The notes under the pieces are model-generated. The model saw only the letters and a list, made by a program, of their open reading frames with translations. It made no database searches and was not told the origin of the DNA. Shown in pieces: positions 54,534 to 62,503 of a DNA stretch of 64,000 bases (position 1 is the stretch's first letter; every line of letters starts with the position of its first letter). Made by a program: the position numbers and the translations under genes. Source of the DNA: Nocardiopsis gilva YIM 90087 (GTDB lineage: Bacteria; Actinomycetota; Actinomycetes; Streptosporangiales; Streptosporangiaceae); contig NZ_CP022753.1 of assembly GCF_002263495.1 (NCBI RefSeq), forward strand, positions 3,100,001-3,164,000. The letters are read 5' to 3'.

Positions 54534-55223
54534 ATGAGCGCTGAAGGCGACAGCACCCGGACCAGAGTGTTCCTGGTCGACGACCACGACGTCGTGCGGC
54601 GCGGCGTCATGGCCCTCTTCGCCGACGAGGAGGACATGGAGGTGGTGGGCGAGGCCGGCACGGCCGCCCAGGCCATCGCCCGCGTCCCCGCGGCGCGTCC
54701 CGATGTCGTCGTGCTGGACGTCCGGCTGCCCGACGGCGACGGGGTGACTGTGTGCCGGGAGATCCGCTCGCAGATGCCGGAGGTCAAGTGCCTGATGCTG
54801 ACCTCCTTCGCCGACGACGACGCCATTTACCAGGCCGTCATGGCCGGGGCGTCGGGGTACGTGCTCAAGCAGATCCACGGCTCCGACCTCGCCGGCGCGG
54901 TGCGCACGGTCGCGAGCGGGAAGTCGCTCCTCGACCCGGTCAGCACCATGCGGATGCTGAACCGCATGCGCGAGCAGGCCGAGCGCAAGGACCCGCTGAG
55001 CCGCCTGTCGGACCAGGAGCGCAAGATCTTCGAGCTCATCGGTGAGGGCCTGACCAACCGGCAGATCGGAGAGCGCATCTTCCTGGCGGAGAAGACCGTC
55101 AAGAACTACGTCTCCAGCGTCCTGTCCAAGCTCGGCATGCAGCGCCGGACCCAGGCCGCGGCCTACGCCGCCCGGCTCTCCGAACGCGAGGACGGCAACG
55201 ACAGCCCCCACAAGCCCGGGTGA
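54534..55223 (+). CDS. devR: DevR/DosR-type response regulator (LuxR family)
   Basis: A 229-aa NarL/LuxR-type regulator. The receiver domain shows the acidic pair D16-D17, phosphoacceptor D62 (VVLDVRLPDGDG), Thr90 and K112 (GYVLK). The C-terminal HTH (about 155-212) contains LSDQERKIFELIGEGLTNRQIGERIFLAEKTVKNYVSSVL, very similar to mycobacterial DosR. AGGTG precedes ATG 54534. It converges with the DevS-like kinase gene; together they form a probable oxygen/nitric-oxide-sensing two-component system. Confidence 0.92.
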   Translation: MSAEGDSTRTRVFLVDDHDVVRRGVMALFADEEDMEVVGEAGTAAQAIARVPAARPDVVVLDVRLPDGDGVTVCREIRSQMPEVKCLMLTSFADDDAIYQAVMAGASGYVLKQIHGSDLAGAVRTVASGKSLLDPVSTMRMLNRMREQAERKDPLSRLSDQERKIFELIGEGLTNRQIGERIFLAEKTVKNYVSSVLSKLGMQRRTQAAAYAARLSEREDGNDSPHKPG

Positions 55224-55282
55224 GCGTGGACGGGGACAGCACGCCGGAGGTCCCCCTCACGGAACCGGCGCAGCGCGGGCGG

Positions 55283-57004
55283 TCAGGCCAGCGGGACGCG
55301 CCAGTGGAAGACGGTGCCACCGCCATCGCGCGGGCGGGTCTCGAACTCGCCGCCGAGTTGATCGGCGCGCGTCCGCACGTTGCGCAGCCCGCTCCGGCGC
55401 ACCTGCTTGGGGATGCCCGCCCCGTTGTCCTCCACCCGCACGGCCACCGCCTCGTCCCGGACGCGGATGTCGACGCCGACGTGGGAGGCGCGGGCATGCC
55501 GCGCCACGTTGGACAGGGCCTCCTGCAGCACGGCGAGCAGCTGGTCGGCGATGCTCGGCTCGACTGCGCTGTCGATGGGACCCTCCAGCAGCAGCCGCGG
55601 TGAGAAGCCCAGAGTCCCGGCGGAGTTGTTCACCACGTCCAGGATCTGGGCGCGCAGCCAGTTCTCTTCGTCGTTCTCGTTGGTGTGCTGCAGCTCGAAG
55701 ATTGTCGAGCGGATCTGCCGGATCGTGTCGTCGAGATCGTCCACGGCCCGTTGTACACGCTCCGTCGACTCCCGGTCCGAGATCCGGTTCACCGCGCCCA
55801 TGAGCGACATGGCCGTGGCGAAGAGCCGCTGGATCACGATGTCGTGCAGGTCGCGGGCGATCCGGTCGCGGTCCTCCAGCACGCTGAGGCGCTCCGCGGT
55901 GTGCCGGGTCTCGGCCAGCTCCAGGGCGACAGCTGCGTGGTCGGCGAAGGTGAAGAGCATGTCCTGCACCGACTCCGGGAAGGGGGAGCGGCCCGGCCGG
56001 CTGCCCACGACGAGCACGCCGCGCACCCGCTCGGGCGGGCCGAACGGCACCAGCAGCACCGGACCCAGCCCCAGCCCGCGGAGGAACTCGGCGTCGCGGC
56101 TGGCGTGGGCGGTGACATCGGCGAGCCGCGGCTCGCCCCGGGCGTAGACCCGGCCGACCAGGGTTTCCGCGGTATCGATGGCCTGCCCCCGGCCCTCGGT
56201 GACGTCGATGCCCTCGCACACCTGCACGACCAGGCGCTCCTGGTCGTTCTCGGGAAGCGCGATGAGCGCCAGATCGGCCTCCGACATCATCCGCGCCCGC
56301 CGGGCCACCAGCCGCAGCACCTCATCGGTGCGGGCCCCCGACAACAGGCGCGTGGTGATCTCCCCGGAGGCGTCCAGCCAGGTCTCCCGGCGCCGGGTCT
56401 CCTCGAACAGGTGCGCGTTCTCGATGGCCACCCCGGCCGCGGTGGCTAGGGCGAGCACGAGTGTCTCGTCGTCCTCGTCGAAGTCATCGCCGTCGGTCTT
56501 GTCGCTCAGGTAGAGGTTGCCGAACACGTCATCGCGCACGCGGATGGGGACACCCAGGAAGCTGCGCATCTCGGGGTGTCTCGCGGGAAAGCCGGCCGAC
56601 TCGGGGTGGTCGGTGATCGCGGAGAGCCGCAGGGGACGCGGCTCCTTGATGAGCAGGCCGAGGATGCCTTCGCCGCGCGGCCAGTGGTCGATCTGGGCGA
56701 TCTGCTCCTCGCTGACGCCGACCGGGATGAACCGGGTGAGCTCCCCGTTCGGACCGATCACGCCGATCGCGCCGTAGCGCGCGTTCACCAGCGTCACGGC
56801 GGCCTCGGTGACCCGGCGCAGCAGGGTCTCCAGCTCCAGGCCCTCACCGATGGTGATGACGGCTTCCAGCAGCGCGTGGATCCGGTCGCGGGTCGCCATG
56901 ATCGTGGCCATCCGCGACTGCACCTCATCCAGCAGGTCGTCCAGCCGCATCTGTGGCAGCAGGAGACGCTCCCGGCCCGTGTCGTCAGGCCGCGGATCGG
57001 CCAT
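55283..57004 (-). CDS. devS: DevS/DosS-type sensor histidine kinase (tandem GAF)
   Basis: A 573-aa kinase without membrane segments. Two GAF domains (about 48-200 and 215-365) precede a HisKA_3 dimerisation domain with phospho-His H387 (ARDLHDIVIQRLF) and a HATPase domain (VLQEALSNVARHARA, VEDNGAGIP, GLRNVRTRADQLGG). The first GAF contains GILGLLIKEPRPLRL and FPARHPEMRSFLGVPIRVRDDVFGNLYLSDK; H143 aligns, from memory, with haem-proximal His149 of M. tuberculosis DosS, so haem-based gas sensing is plausible. GAGG precedes ATG 57004. Convergent with devR rather than cotranscribed. Confidence 0.92.
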   Translation of the reverse strand: MADPRPDDTGRERLLLPQMRLDDLLDEVQSRMATIMATRDRIHALLEAVITIGEGLELETLLRRVTEAAVTLVNARYGAIGVIGPNGELTRFIPVGVSEEQIAQIDHWPRGEGILGLLIKEPRPLRLSAITDHPESAGFPARHPEMRSFLGVPIRVRDDVFGNLYLSDKTDGDDFDEDDETLVLALATAAGVAIENAHLFEETRRRETWLDASGEITTRLLSGARTDEVLRLVARRARMMSEADLALIALPENDQERLVVQVCEGIDVTEGRGQAIDTAETLVGRVYARGEPRLADVTAHASRDAEFLRGLGLGPVLLVPFGPPERVRGVLVVGSRPGRSPFPESVQDMLFTFADHAAVALELAETRHTAERLSVLEDRDRIARDLHDIVIQRLFATAMSLMGAVNRISDRESTERVQRAVDDLDDTIRQIRSTIFELQHTNENDEENWLRAQILDVVNNSAGTLGFSPRLLLEGPIDSAVEPSIADQLLAVLQEALSNVARHARASHVGVDIRVRDEAVAVRVEDNGAGIPKQVRRSGLRNVRTRADQLGGEFETRPRDGGGTVFHWRVPLA

Positions 57005-57390
57005 CGCAGTCCGCCTCGCTCTACTTCGGGGTTCCGGACCCGCCCGGAGCCCGTCCGCCTCCGAGTCTAGAACCCCCGTCTCCACGGGCGAGTGCGGCCT
57101 CCGGCGCCGGGATTCGCGCACCACACCCCAGGCACCGGGCCGTGGACACGGTCTGCGGCCCCCGGCACCGAAGGCCCCGATCTCAGCGGCCGGAGAGCGC
57201 CGAGCCGAGCTCTCCCTCGCGCGCCTGACCGGGGGCGGGCGCGTGGCCCAGGCGCGGCAGCACCTGCGGCGCGCGGCCCGCGCAGCAGCGTTCGGAAGAT
57301 GAAGGACCGCAGCAGCGGCTCCTCCAGCGGCTGGGTGTGGAAGGCGCCCGCCACACCCGGAACGGGTGCGTGCCCGGCCGGGAACCACGG
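57005..57390. other. 386-bp gap upstream of devS
   Basis: No confident gene. A minus-strand frame at 57067-57354 (see separate entry) has coding-like third positions at its start. The devS promoter should lie near 57010-57070. Confidence 0.35.
57067..57354 (-). CDS. possible small protein, low confidence
   Basis: A 95-codon frame from GTG 57354. The first 30 residues (VAGAFHTQPLEEPLLRSFIF then RTLLRG) have almost purely G/C third positions and normal protein composition; the later part becomes Arg/Gly/Pro-rich and less convincing. No ribosome binding site and no family recognised. Could be a frame-disturbed gene or chance. Confidence 0.25.
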   Translation of the reverse strand: MAGAFHTQPLEEPLLRSFIFRTLLRGPRAAGAAAPGPRARPRSGARGRARLGALRPLRSGPSVPGAADRVHGPVPGVWCANPGAGGRTRPWRRGF

Positions 57391-58128
57391 TCATGCCTCC
57401 GCCGCTTCACCGCTTCCGCGATCGCCGCGGTCCGCGTTGGCCGCGCCGTCCGCGTCGGTGGGTGTCGTCGACGGCGGGATCCGCCGTCCGCTGATGCGGG
57501 TGGGCACGATCTTGAGGTAGGTGTCCCGCTCACCTCCCGCCCACGGGCGGATGCCGCGGACCTTCCTGATCTCCCGGAGTTCCAGCGGGTCGCGGATCCA
57601 GTGGGTGCGGCCCGTCACCAGCACGCTCCAGCCCTCGTGCCGGTCGGGGTCGATCGCGTCGACCTGGAACGCCACATGGCCGTGGGCGTGCTGCGCGATC
57701 ACTCCGAAGGGCGCGGTACGGAAGACGATGACGTCGTTGAGGACGGCGAAGTTGACGGGCAGCACCGTGGGTGCGGCGTCGCCGGGCACGACGAACGCGA
57801 TACGCCCCAGCCCGCCGCGGGCGATGAGGTCCAGGCACCGCTGGGAGCTCAGCGGCTCTGGGATCGCGCCGGCGGACTCCGCGTCGCGCTGCTGGGGCGC
57901 CTCCGTGCCGTAGAGCACCCCCGGTGTCGTCTGCAGCGCCTCGGCCAACCGGGCCACCGCCCAGCGGCTCATGTAGGCCGGGTTCTCCTCGACGTAGGCG
58001 AGATAACCGGGGGTGAGTCCGCAGCGGTCGGCGACGGTCTCCAGACTGAGCCCCAGTTCCTCGCGGCGGCGCGCGACACGGCGCCCCAGCTCTCCACGGC
58101 TTCGCTGTGCCGCATCGATCCCGGTCAT
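57391..58128 (-). CDS. HTH (XRE)-pyridoxamine oxidase-family fusion protein
   Basis: A 245-aa protein joining an N-terminal XRE HTH (RREELGLSLETVADRCGLTPGYLAYVEENP, about 20-50) to a split-barrel PPOX/FMN-binding domain (about 85-210: LGRIAFVVPGDAAPTVLPVNFAVLNDVIVFRT, HVAFQVDAIDPDRHEGWSVLVTGRTHWI). The C-terminal 35 residues are disordered. ATG 58128 follows GGGGGTG; GTG 58137 is possible. A DosR-like box lies about 90 bases upstream, and PPOX/flavin proteins are frequent DosR-regulon members, so it is likely part of the same response. Confidence 0.85.
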   Translation of the reverse strand: MTGIDAAQRSRGELGRRVARRREELGLSLETVADRCGLTPGYLAYVEENPAYMSRWAVARLAEALQTTPGVLYGTEAPQQRDAESAGAIPEPLSSQRCLDLIARGGLGRIAFVVPGDAAPTVLPVNFAVLNDVIVFRTAPFGVIAQHAHGHVAFQVDAIDPDRHEGWSVLVTGRTHWIRDPLELREIRKVRGIRPWAGGERDTYLKIVPTRISGRRIPPSTTPTDADGAANADRGDRGSGEAAEA

Positions 58129-58211
58129 ATCGATCACCCCCGGTGGCCTGTCCTGCCTCCAGTATCCGCGCGCGGGGCGGTCGGCGGTGGAGGCTTAGGT
58201 CTCCGCTCGGG

Positions 58212-58233
58212 CGGGGCGGAAGTCCCACGTCAG
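58212..58233 (-). promoter_or_regulatory. third DosR-like box, upstream of the HTH-PPOX gene
   Basis: On the minus strand: CTGACGTGGGACTTCCGCCCCG (TGAC, GGGACTT and a C-rich right half in the same order as at 53449). It lies 84 bases before the start at 58128. Confidence 0.5.
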
Positions 58234-58487
58234 GCCGAAGCTCCGCGACGACGTCGGCCCAGGCCGGACGCGGTCCATGCCGGGAGTGGTGTCGATGGCC
58301 CCGACGACCTGGTCTCCTGGGCAGAGGGGGCACCATGGGGTGCGAGGGAAGCGTGCCCTGCGTACTCTGCCGGATTGGACGGCTATTTCGTTGAATCGCC
58401 CCTATCCGAACCCGCAAGCCGATACGATCTTGCCCACGGGGGTGTGATGGTGTTGTTACGTGGGGTCGTGTAGAGAGGCGGCGCGGG
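58234..58487. other. upstream region of the STAS gene
   Basis: No gene. A lower-GC patch at 58385-58460 (CTATTTCGTTGAATCG, GATACGATCTTGCC) is the likely STAS promoter region. Confidence 0.35.
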
Positions 58488-58955
58488 GTGTCCGGAGGAC
58501 GATCGGAGTATTTCCCCTGCCGGGAGGCCGTCGTCGTGCCGGTGCGCGGGGAGATCGACATCGCGACCGCCGACGACATGCGCGACCACGTGCTGCGCGC
58601 CGCCCATCCGTCGCCCGCCACCGTTCTCAAGGAGGGCGTCGCCGTCCGGGCGGGCGCCGGCCGCCGCGGCCCCGCGCCCCGGCCGGGGAGCCCGTGCGTC
58701 ATCGTCGACCTGTCCGGCGTCGAGTTCTTCGACGCCAGCGGTGTACGCGCGCTCATGTCGGCCTACCGCGTGCTTACGCGCGAAGGGCGGCACATGGTGC
58801 TCGCCGAGCCGTCCGCCGCGGCCGCCCGCATCCTCGAAACACTGCGCATGGACGAGGTCTTCGAGATCTACCCCATCGTGGAGATGGCGCTGGCCAACAG
58901 CCACGCCGCCCAAGCCGACGCCGACCGGGTCAGACGCGCTCCAGGAACGGAGTGA
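58488..58955 (+). CDS. STAS-domain anti-sigma factor antagonist
   Basis: A 155-aa SpoIIAA/RsbV-like protein that would release a sigma factor by binding its anti-sigma kinase. The conserved core is CVIVDLSGVEFFDASGVRALM, where the Ser of DASG is the expected phosphorylation site. Between the first helix and that core sits an unusual insertion (about 42-70, TVLKEGVAVRAGAGRRGPAP and following PRPGSP). The GTG at 58488 has GAGAGG 9 bases upstream. No sigma factor or anti-sigma kinase gene is adjacent. Its 3' end overlaps the convergent PH-domain gene by 26 bases. Confidence 0.87.
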   Translation: MSGGRSEYFPCREAVVVPVRGEIDIATADDMRDHVLRAAHPSPATVLKEGVAVRAGAGRRGPAPRPGSPCVIVDLSGVEFFDASGVRALMSAYRVLTREGRHMVLAEPSAAAARILETLRMDEVFEIYPIVEMALANSHAAQADADRVRRAPGTE

Positions 58956-60642
58956 GCAGGCCGGGCACTGCACCGTCGGCGAATTCCAGGCCCGCGCCCA
59001 GGTCCATGTCCGGTGCGGTGTAGACGCCCTCACCAGCGGCGGTCGTCGCGCCGACCGTCGCCAGGCCCAGTCGGCGCTGGAAGGGCGAGCGCGATATCGT
59101 CCAGCCGATGACCGCCTCACGCTGCAGGGCGACCGTGGCGCGTGCGGCCATGCCCTTGCGCACCACCAGATGGCGTTCGCCCACGGTGTGCCCCAGCCCC
59201 CGGTAGCAGCCGACCGCGTACATCACCAGGAGCGGGGCGGTGGCGAACGCGACCACCACCGGCACCCACACCGGCCACCCGTCCAGGAACCAGCTCGGTA
59301 CCGCGGCGGCGGCGATGAGCACGAGGGCGGCCCCGACGGCGCGGTTCAGCCTGCGGCGCAGCGCCGCCCGAGGGTGAGCGGCCAGCGGCATGTCCGTCGG
59401 CGAACCGGCCTCGCGCGCCACCGCGCCCGCCACCCGCAGCGCTTCGGCGCGGGGCATGTCCGGGCTCAACGCGCTCTTGGAGACAGGGGCGTCCTTCCTG
59501 TCGGCGAGCCCCGTTGCCACGGCCGACACGTCAGCGGCGCCGAACCACCGCTGCGGCAGGGGCTCACTTACCTCGACGCCCCGCAGGCGGCGCTCCTCGA
59601 TCGCCAGCGACTTGAGGTTGAGCAGACCGCGTCGGACACGCAGCGTGTCGTCGGCCTCGCGGGACAGCTGGTAGTTCCACCAGGCCTCCACATGCAGCGC
59701 GATGGCCGCGATGGCGCCGGTGACCAGCCCGAACAGCAGGGCGAGCGGGATGGCGAGCGTCAGCCGCGCCAGCACGAACTCGTAGAGGTCCTGGGCGAAG
59801 GTCGGTGGCAGGAAGGGGATGAGGGCGGCCCGTTCCGGGCTGAGCCAGCCCAGCACGCCGAAGACCGAGCCGAGCGCACCCGCGCCCAGCGCCACGCTGT
59901 GCCAGGTCAGCGCGGCGTAGCCGATCCACGCGGGTTGGAGCCGGGCCAGTTCGGTGGATTCGGCGGCGTCCACCGCCTCGGCTCCGGCCGCCTGCGAGCC
60001 CGCGGCACGGCGACCGCCGGCGGTGTCGCGGAGCAGCAGCTCCCGACGCAGCCGGTCGCCCTCGTGCGCGGCGACGAAGTCCAGCCTCAGCTCGTCGCTC
60101 TGGGCGGAGCCGACGTGCTGCCCGGTGCCGATGACCACGCCGCACAGGCCGAACGGGCGCGCCCACAGCGGCGCATTGACGTCGACGCTGCGGATCCGTT
60201 CGCGGGGGATGGACCGGTAGCTCTTCGCGACGATTCCCGTGTACATCTCCATGCGCTCGTCGGTGACCCGGTAGCGGGTGAGGCGCAGCCGCAACGCGTC
60301 GACGCCGACCAGTCCGGCGATGAGCAGCACGGTCGCCGGAAGGATGAGCACTGCCCACGGCAGCAGGCCGTCGATGGCCGCCACCACGACGGTGGCGACC
60401 AGTGCGGGCAGGCCCACGAAGACGGCGAGGATCACCGCCAGAATCCACACGGTCAGCGGGCTCAGCGCCCGCCAGCCGGGATCGATGGCGGCAGGGCCGT
60501 CCGCGCTGGTTCGCGCGGCGCCAGCGGCGGTCCCGACACGGGGCGTGCCGAGCGTCGGGTCGGCGGCTCCCTCGGGGCCGGCGGGGACGTTGGTCGCGTC
60601 GTTGCGGCAGGGCACGGGTGTGCCCGGGGTACCGGTGGTCAT
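58930..60642 (-). CDS. bacterial PH-domain membrane protein (YdbT-like)
   Basis: A 570-aa membrane protein with repeated bPH_2 (YdbS/YdbT) domains: RLTRYRVTDERMEMYTGIVAKSYRSIPRERIRSVDV, DTLRVRRGLLNLKSLAIEERRLRGVEV, and HLVVRKGMAARATVALQREAVIGW. Hydrophobic segments flank each domain (LAVILAVFVGLPALVATVVV, LAIPLALLFGLVTGAIAAIAL, ALVLIAAAAVPSWFLDG, VPVVVAFATAPLLVMYAVG). ATG 60642 overlaps the stop of the smaller PH-domain gene (ATGA), so the pair is coupled, the common YdbS-YdbT arrangement. Function unknown, membrane or envelope stress is the usual suggestion. Confidence 0.87.
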   Translation of the reverse strand: MTTGTPGTPVPCRNDATNVPAGPEGAADPTLGTPRVGTAAGAARTSADGPAAIDPGWRALSPLTVWILAVILAVFVGLPALVATVVVAAIDGLLPWAVLILPATVLLIAGLVGVDALRLRLTRYRVTDERMEMYTGIVAKSYRSIPRERIRSVDVNAPLWARPFGLCGVVIGTGQHVGSAQSDELRLDFVAAHEGDRLRRELLLRDTAGGRRAAGSQAAGAEAVDAAESTELARLQPAWIGYAALTWHSVALGAGALGSVFGVLGWLSPERAALIPFLPPTFAQDLYEFVLARLTLAIPLALLFGLVTGAIAAIALHVEAWWNYQLSREADDTLRVRRGLLNLKSLAIEERRLRGVEVSEPLPQRWFGAADVSAVATGLADRKDAPVSKSALSPDMPRAEALRVAGAVAREAGSPTDMPLAAHPRAALRRRLNRAVGAALVLIAAAAVPSWFLDGWPVWVPVVVAFATAPLLVMYAVGCYRGLGHTVGERHLVVRKGMAARATVALQREAVIGWTISRSPFQRRLGLATVGATTAAGEGVYTAPDMDLGAGLEFADGAVPGLLTPFLERV

Positions 60643-61133
60643 GTCGCGTCTCCCGGAGTCGCCTGGGTGGTCTCGGTGAGGTGCCGCGCGAGCTCGGTGG
60701 CCCGCGCGTGGTCGAGCCCGTCGATGCTGAGCGGCCCGGCCGCCGACGCCGTGGTGACGGTGACGCTGGCCAGGCCGAGCAGCCGCTGCAGCGGTCCGCG
60801 CTCGGTGTCGACGGTCTGGATCCGCGACATCGGCGCGACCCGCCACTCCTGCCACAGCCAGCCGGAGGCGGTGTACACGGCGTCGTCAGTGGCCTCCCAG
60901 CGGTGCACGCGGTACCGCCACTGCGGCATGGCCAGCGTGACGGCCGCGGCCGGGGCGGCGATCACCGCCGAGGCCAGCCAGAGCCACGCGGCGAAATCGG
61001 CCCACAGGAGCGCGGTGACGACCGGAGCCGCGATGGCGGGCACCGCGACCGCGAGGGCGTGCAGGGTCCACAGGGCGATGGCGCGGCGCTCCACCCGGTG
61101 GCGGGGTGGTCGCAGGCGCAGGGTCGTCGTCAT
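60639..61133 (-). CDS. bacterial PH-domain membrane protein (YdbS-like)
   Basis: A 164-aa protein with two N-terminal membrane segments (about 19-60, LWTLHALAVAVPAIAAPVVTALL and LWLASAVIAAPAAAVTLAM) and one bPH_2 domain (YRVHRWEATDDAVYTASGWLWQEWRVAPMSRIQTVDTERGPLQRLLGL). GGGGAG 8 bases before ATG 61133 is a clear ribosome binding site. Forms a coupled pair with the larger downstream gene. Confidence 0.88.
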   Translation of the reverse strand: MTTTLRLRPPRHRVERRAIALWTLHALAVAVPAIAAPVVTALLWADFAAWLWLASAVIAAPAAAVTLAMPQWRYRVHRWEATDDAVYTASGWLWQEWRVAPMSRIQTVDTERGPLQRLLGLASVTVTTASAAGPLSIDGLDHARATELARHLTETTQATPGDAT

Positions 61134-61169
61134 GGTGTCGCTCCCCTCTCGGGCCGTCGGTTTAAAAAA

Positions 61170-61179
61170 GTGATATCAC
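61170..61179. promoter_or_regulatory. GTGATATCAC palindrome in AT-rich promoter region
   Basis: A perfect 10-bp palindrome in the AT-rich stretch 61160-61200 between the PH-domain gene and the SPFH gene. A likely binding site for the ribbon-helix-helix protein encoded at 62177, by analogy with autoregulated RHH operons. Confidence 0.5.
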
Positions 61180-61242
61180 AATGCTATTCTTACGTCATCA
61201 GTAATGTGGACGAGTAGGACGAACGAGAGGTTGCGACCAACC

Positions 61243-62160
61243 ATGAACGCCGACGTCACCCCCGAAGCCGGGGTCGAGATGCCCGAACCGCAGTACCGGG
61301 AGCGTGCGGCCTTCGGCTACGCCGGAGTCCCGGTATTCCTGGTCTGCCTGCTCGTCCTCGTGATCGGCCTTGTGCTGGCCGTGACCGGGCTCTTCACCGG
61401 CCCCCTCGCGCTGCTGGCCGTGGGTGCGCTGCTCGCGGTGGCCGCCGTCGTCGTCGGCCTCGGACTCACCGTCGTCGCGCCGAACGAGGCCCGCGTCATC
61501 CAGTTCCTCGGCCGCTACGTCGGCACGGTCCGCACGGACGGCCTGCGCTGGGTCAACCCGCTGACCACGCGGAAGCCGGTGTCGATCCGGATCCGGAACC
61601 ACGAGACCTCGGTCATGAAGGTCAACGACTCCTCAGGCAGCCCGATCGAGATCGCCGCCGTGGTGGTCTGGCAGGTGGAGGACACCGCGCGTGCGGTCTT
61701 CGAGGTGGACGACTTCATCAGGTTCGTCTCGATCCAGACCGAGGCGGCGGTGCGGCACATCGCCAACAACTACCCCTACGACGCGCACAAGACCGACACG
61801 CTCTCCCTGCGGGACAACGCCGACGAGATCACCGAGAAGCTGTCCAGGGAGATCGCCGAGCGCGTGGAGTCGGCCGGGGTGCGTATCATCGAGTCCCGGT
61901 TCACGCACCTCGCATATGCCCAGGAGATCGCCCAGGCCATGCTGCAGCGCCAGCAGGCCACCGCGGTCGTGGCGGCGCGGCAGCAGATCGTGGAGGGCGC
62001 GGTCGGCATGGTCGACCTCGCGCTCCAGCGGCTCTCCGAGGAAGAGGTGGTCGAGCTCGACGAGGAGCGCAAGGCGTCCATGGTCAGCAACCTGTTGGTC
62101 GTGCTGTGCTCGGACCGTCCGACCAACCCGGTCGTCAACACCGGATCGCTGTACCAGTAG
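61243..62160 (+). CDS. SPFH/Band 7 (stomatin-like) membrane protein
   Basis: A 305-aa protein with two N-terminal hydrophobic segments (about 27-78, [40 protein letters not shown]) followed by an SPFH domain ([104 protein letters not shown]). SPFH proteins form membrane-microdomain scaffolds. ATG 61243 has AGAGG at about 12 bases. The RHH gene follows after 16 bases, so they form an operon. Confidence 0.93.
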   Translation: MNADVTPEAGVEMPEPQYRERAAFGYAGVPVFLVCLLVLVIGLVLAVTGLFTGPLALLAVGALLAVAAVVVGLGLTVVAPNEARVIQFLGRYVGTVRTDGLRWVNPLTTRKPVSIRIRNHETSVMKVNDSSGSPIEIAAVVVWQVEDTARAVFEVDDFIRFVSIQTEAAVRHIANNYPYDAHKTDTLSLRDNADEITEKLSREIAERVESAGVRIIESRFTHLAYAQEIAQAMLQRQQATAVVAARQQIVEGAVGMVDLALQRLSEEEVVELDEERKASMVSNLLVVLCSDRPTNPVVNTGSLYQ

Positions 62161-62176
62161 GGAGCGGCCGAACACC

Positions 62177-62437
62177 GTGGCCGAGCGGAAGAAGATCCTC
62201 CTCAGGCTGGACCCGGCGGTCCACGATGCCCTCGCCCGCTGGGCCGGCGACGAGCTACGCAGCACCAACGCCCAAATCGAGTTCATCCTCCGCCGATCCC
62301 TGTCCGAGGCCGGCCGCATGCCGAAGAACTCCGGTGAGATGCCGCGCCGCGGGCGGCCGCCCAAACGTCGCCCCGCTGCCGATCAGGACCGGCAGGACGA
62401 TGCGGTCGGCAATGGAGAGGCGGGGGACGACGACTGA
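62177..62437 (+). CDS. ribbon-helix-helix (Arc-type) DNA-binding protein
   Basis: An 86-aa protein with an N-terminal RHH fold ([38 protein letters not shown], about 4-41) and a charged, disordered tail. GTG 62177 lies 16 bases after the SPFH stop; GGAG is at its start region. A DNA-binding repressor that may autoregulate via GTGATATCAC at 61170. The pairing of SPFH with a small RHH gene recurs in actinomycetes as I recall. Confidence 0.85.
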   Translation: MAERKKILLRLDPAVHDALARWAGDELRSTNAQIEFILRRSLSEAGRMPKNSGEMPRRGRPPKRRPAADQDRQDDAVGNGEAGDDD

Positions 62438-62503
62438 CCCGTGCATCCGGCCCGCGTCGTCCCCGCCCAGGTGGAGGTGGCCGCCTCAGCGCGGTCCCCG
62501 CGC

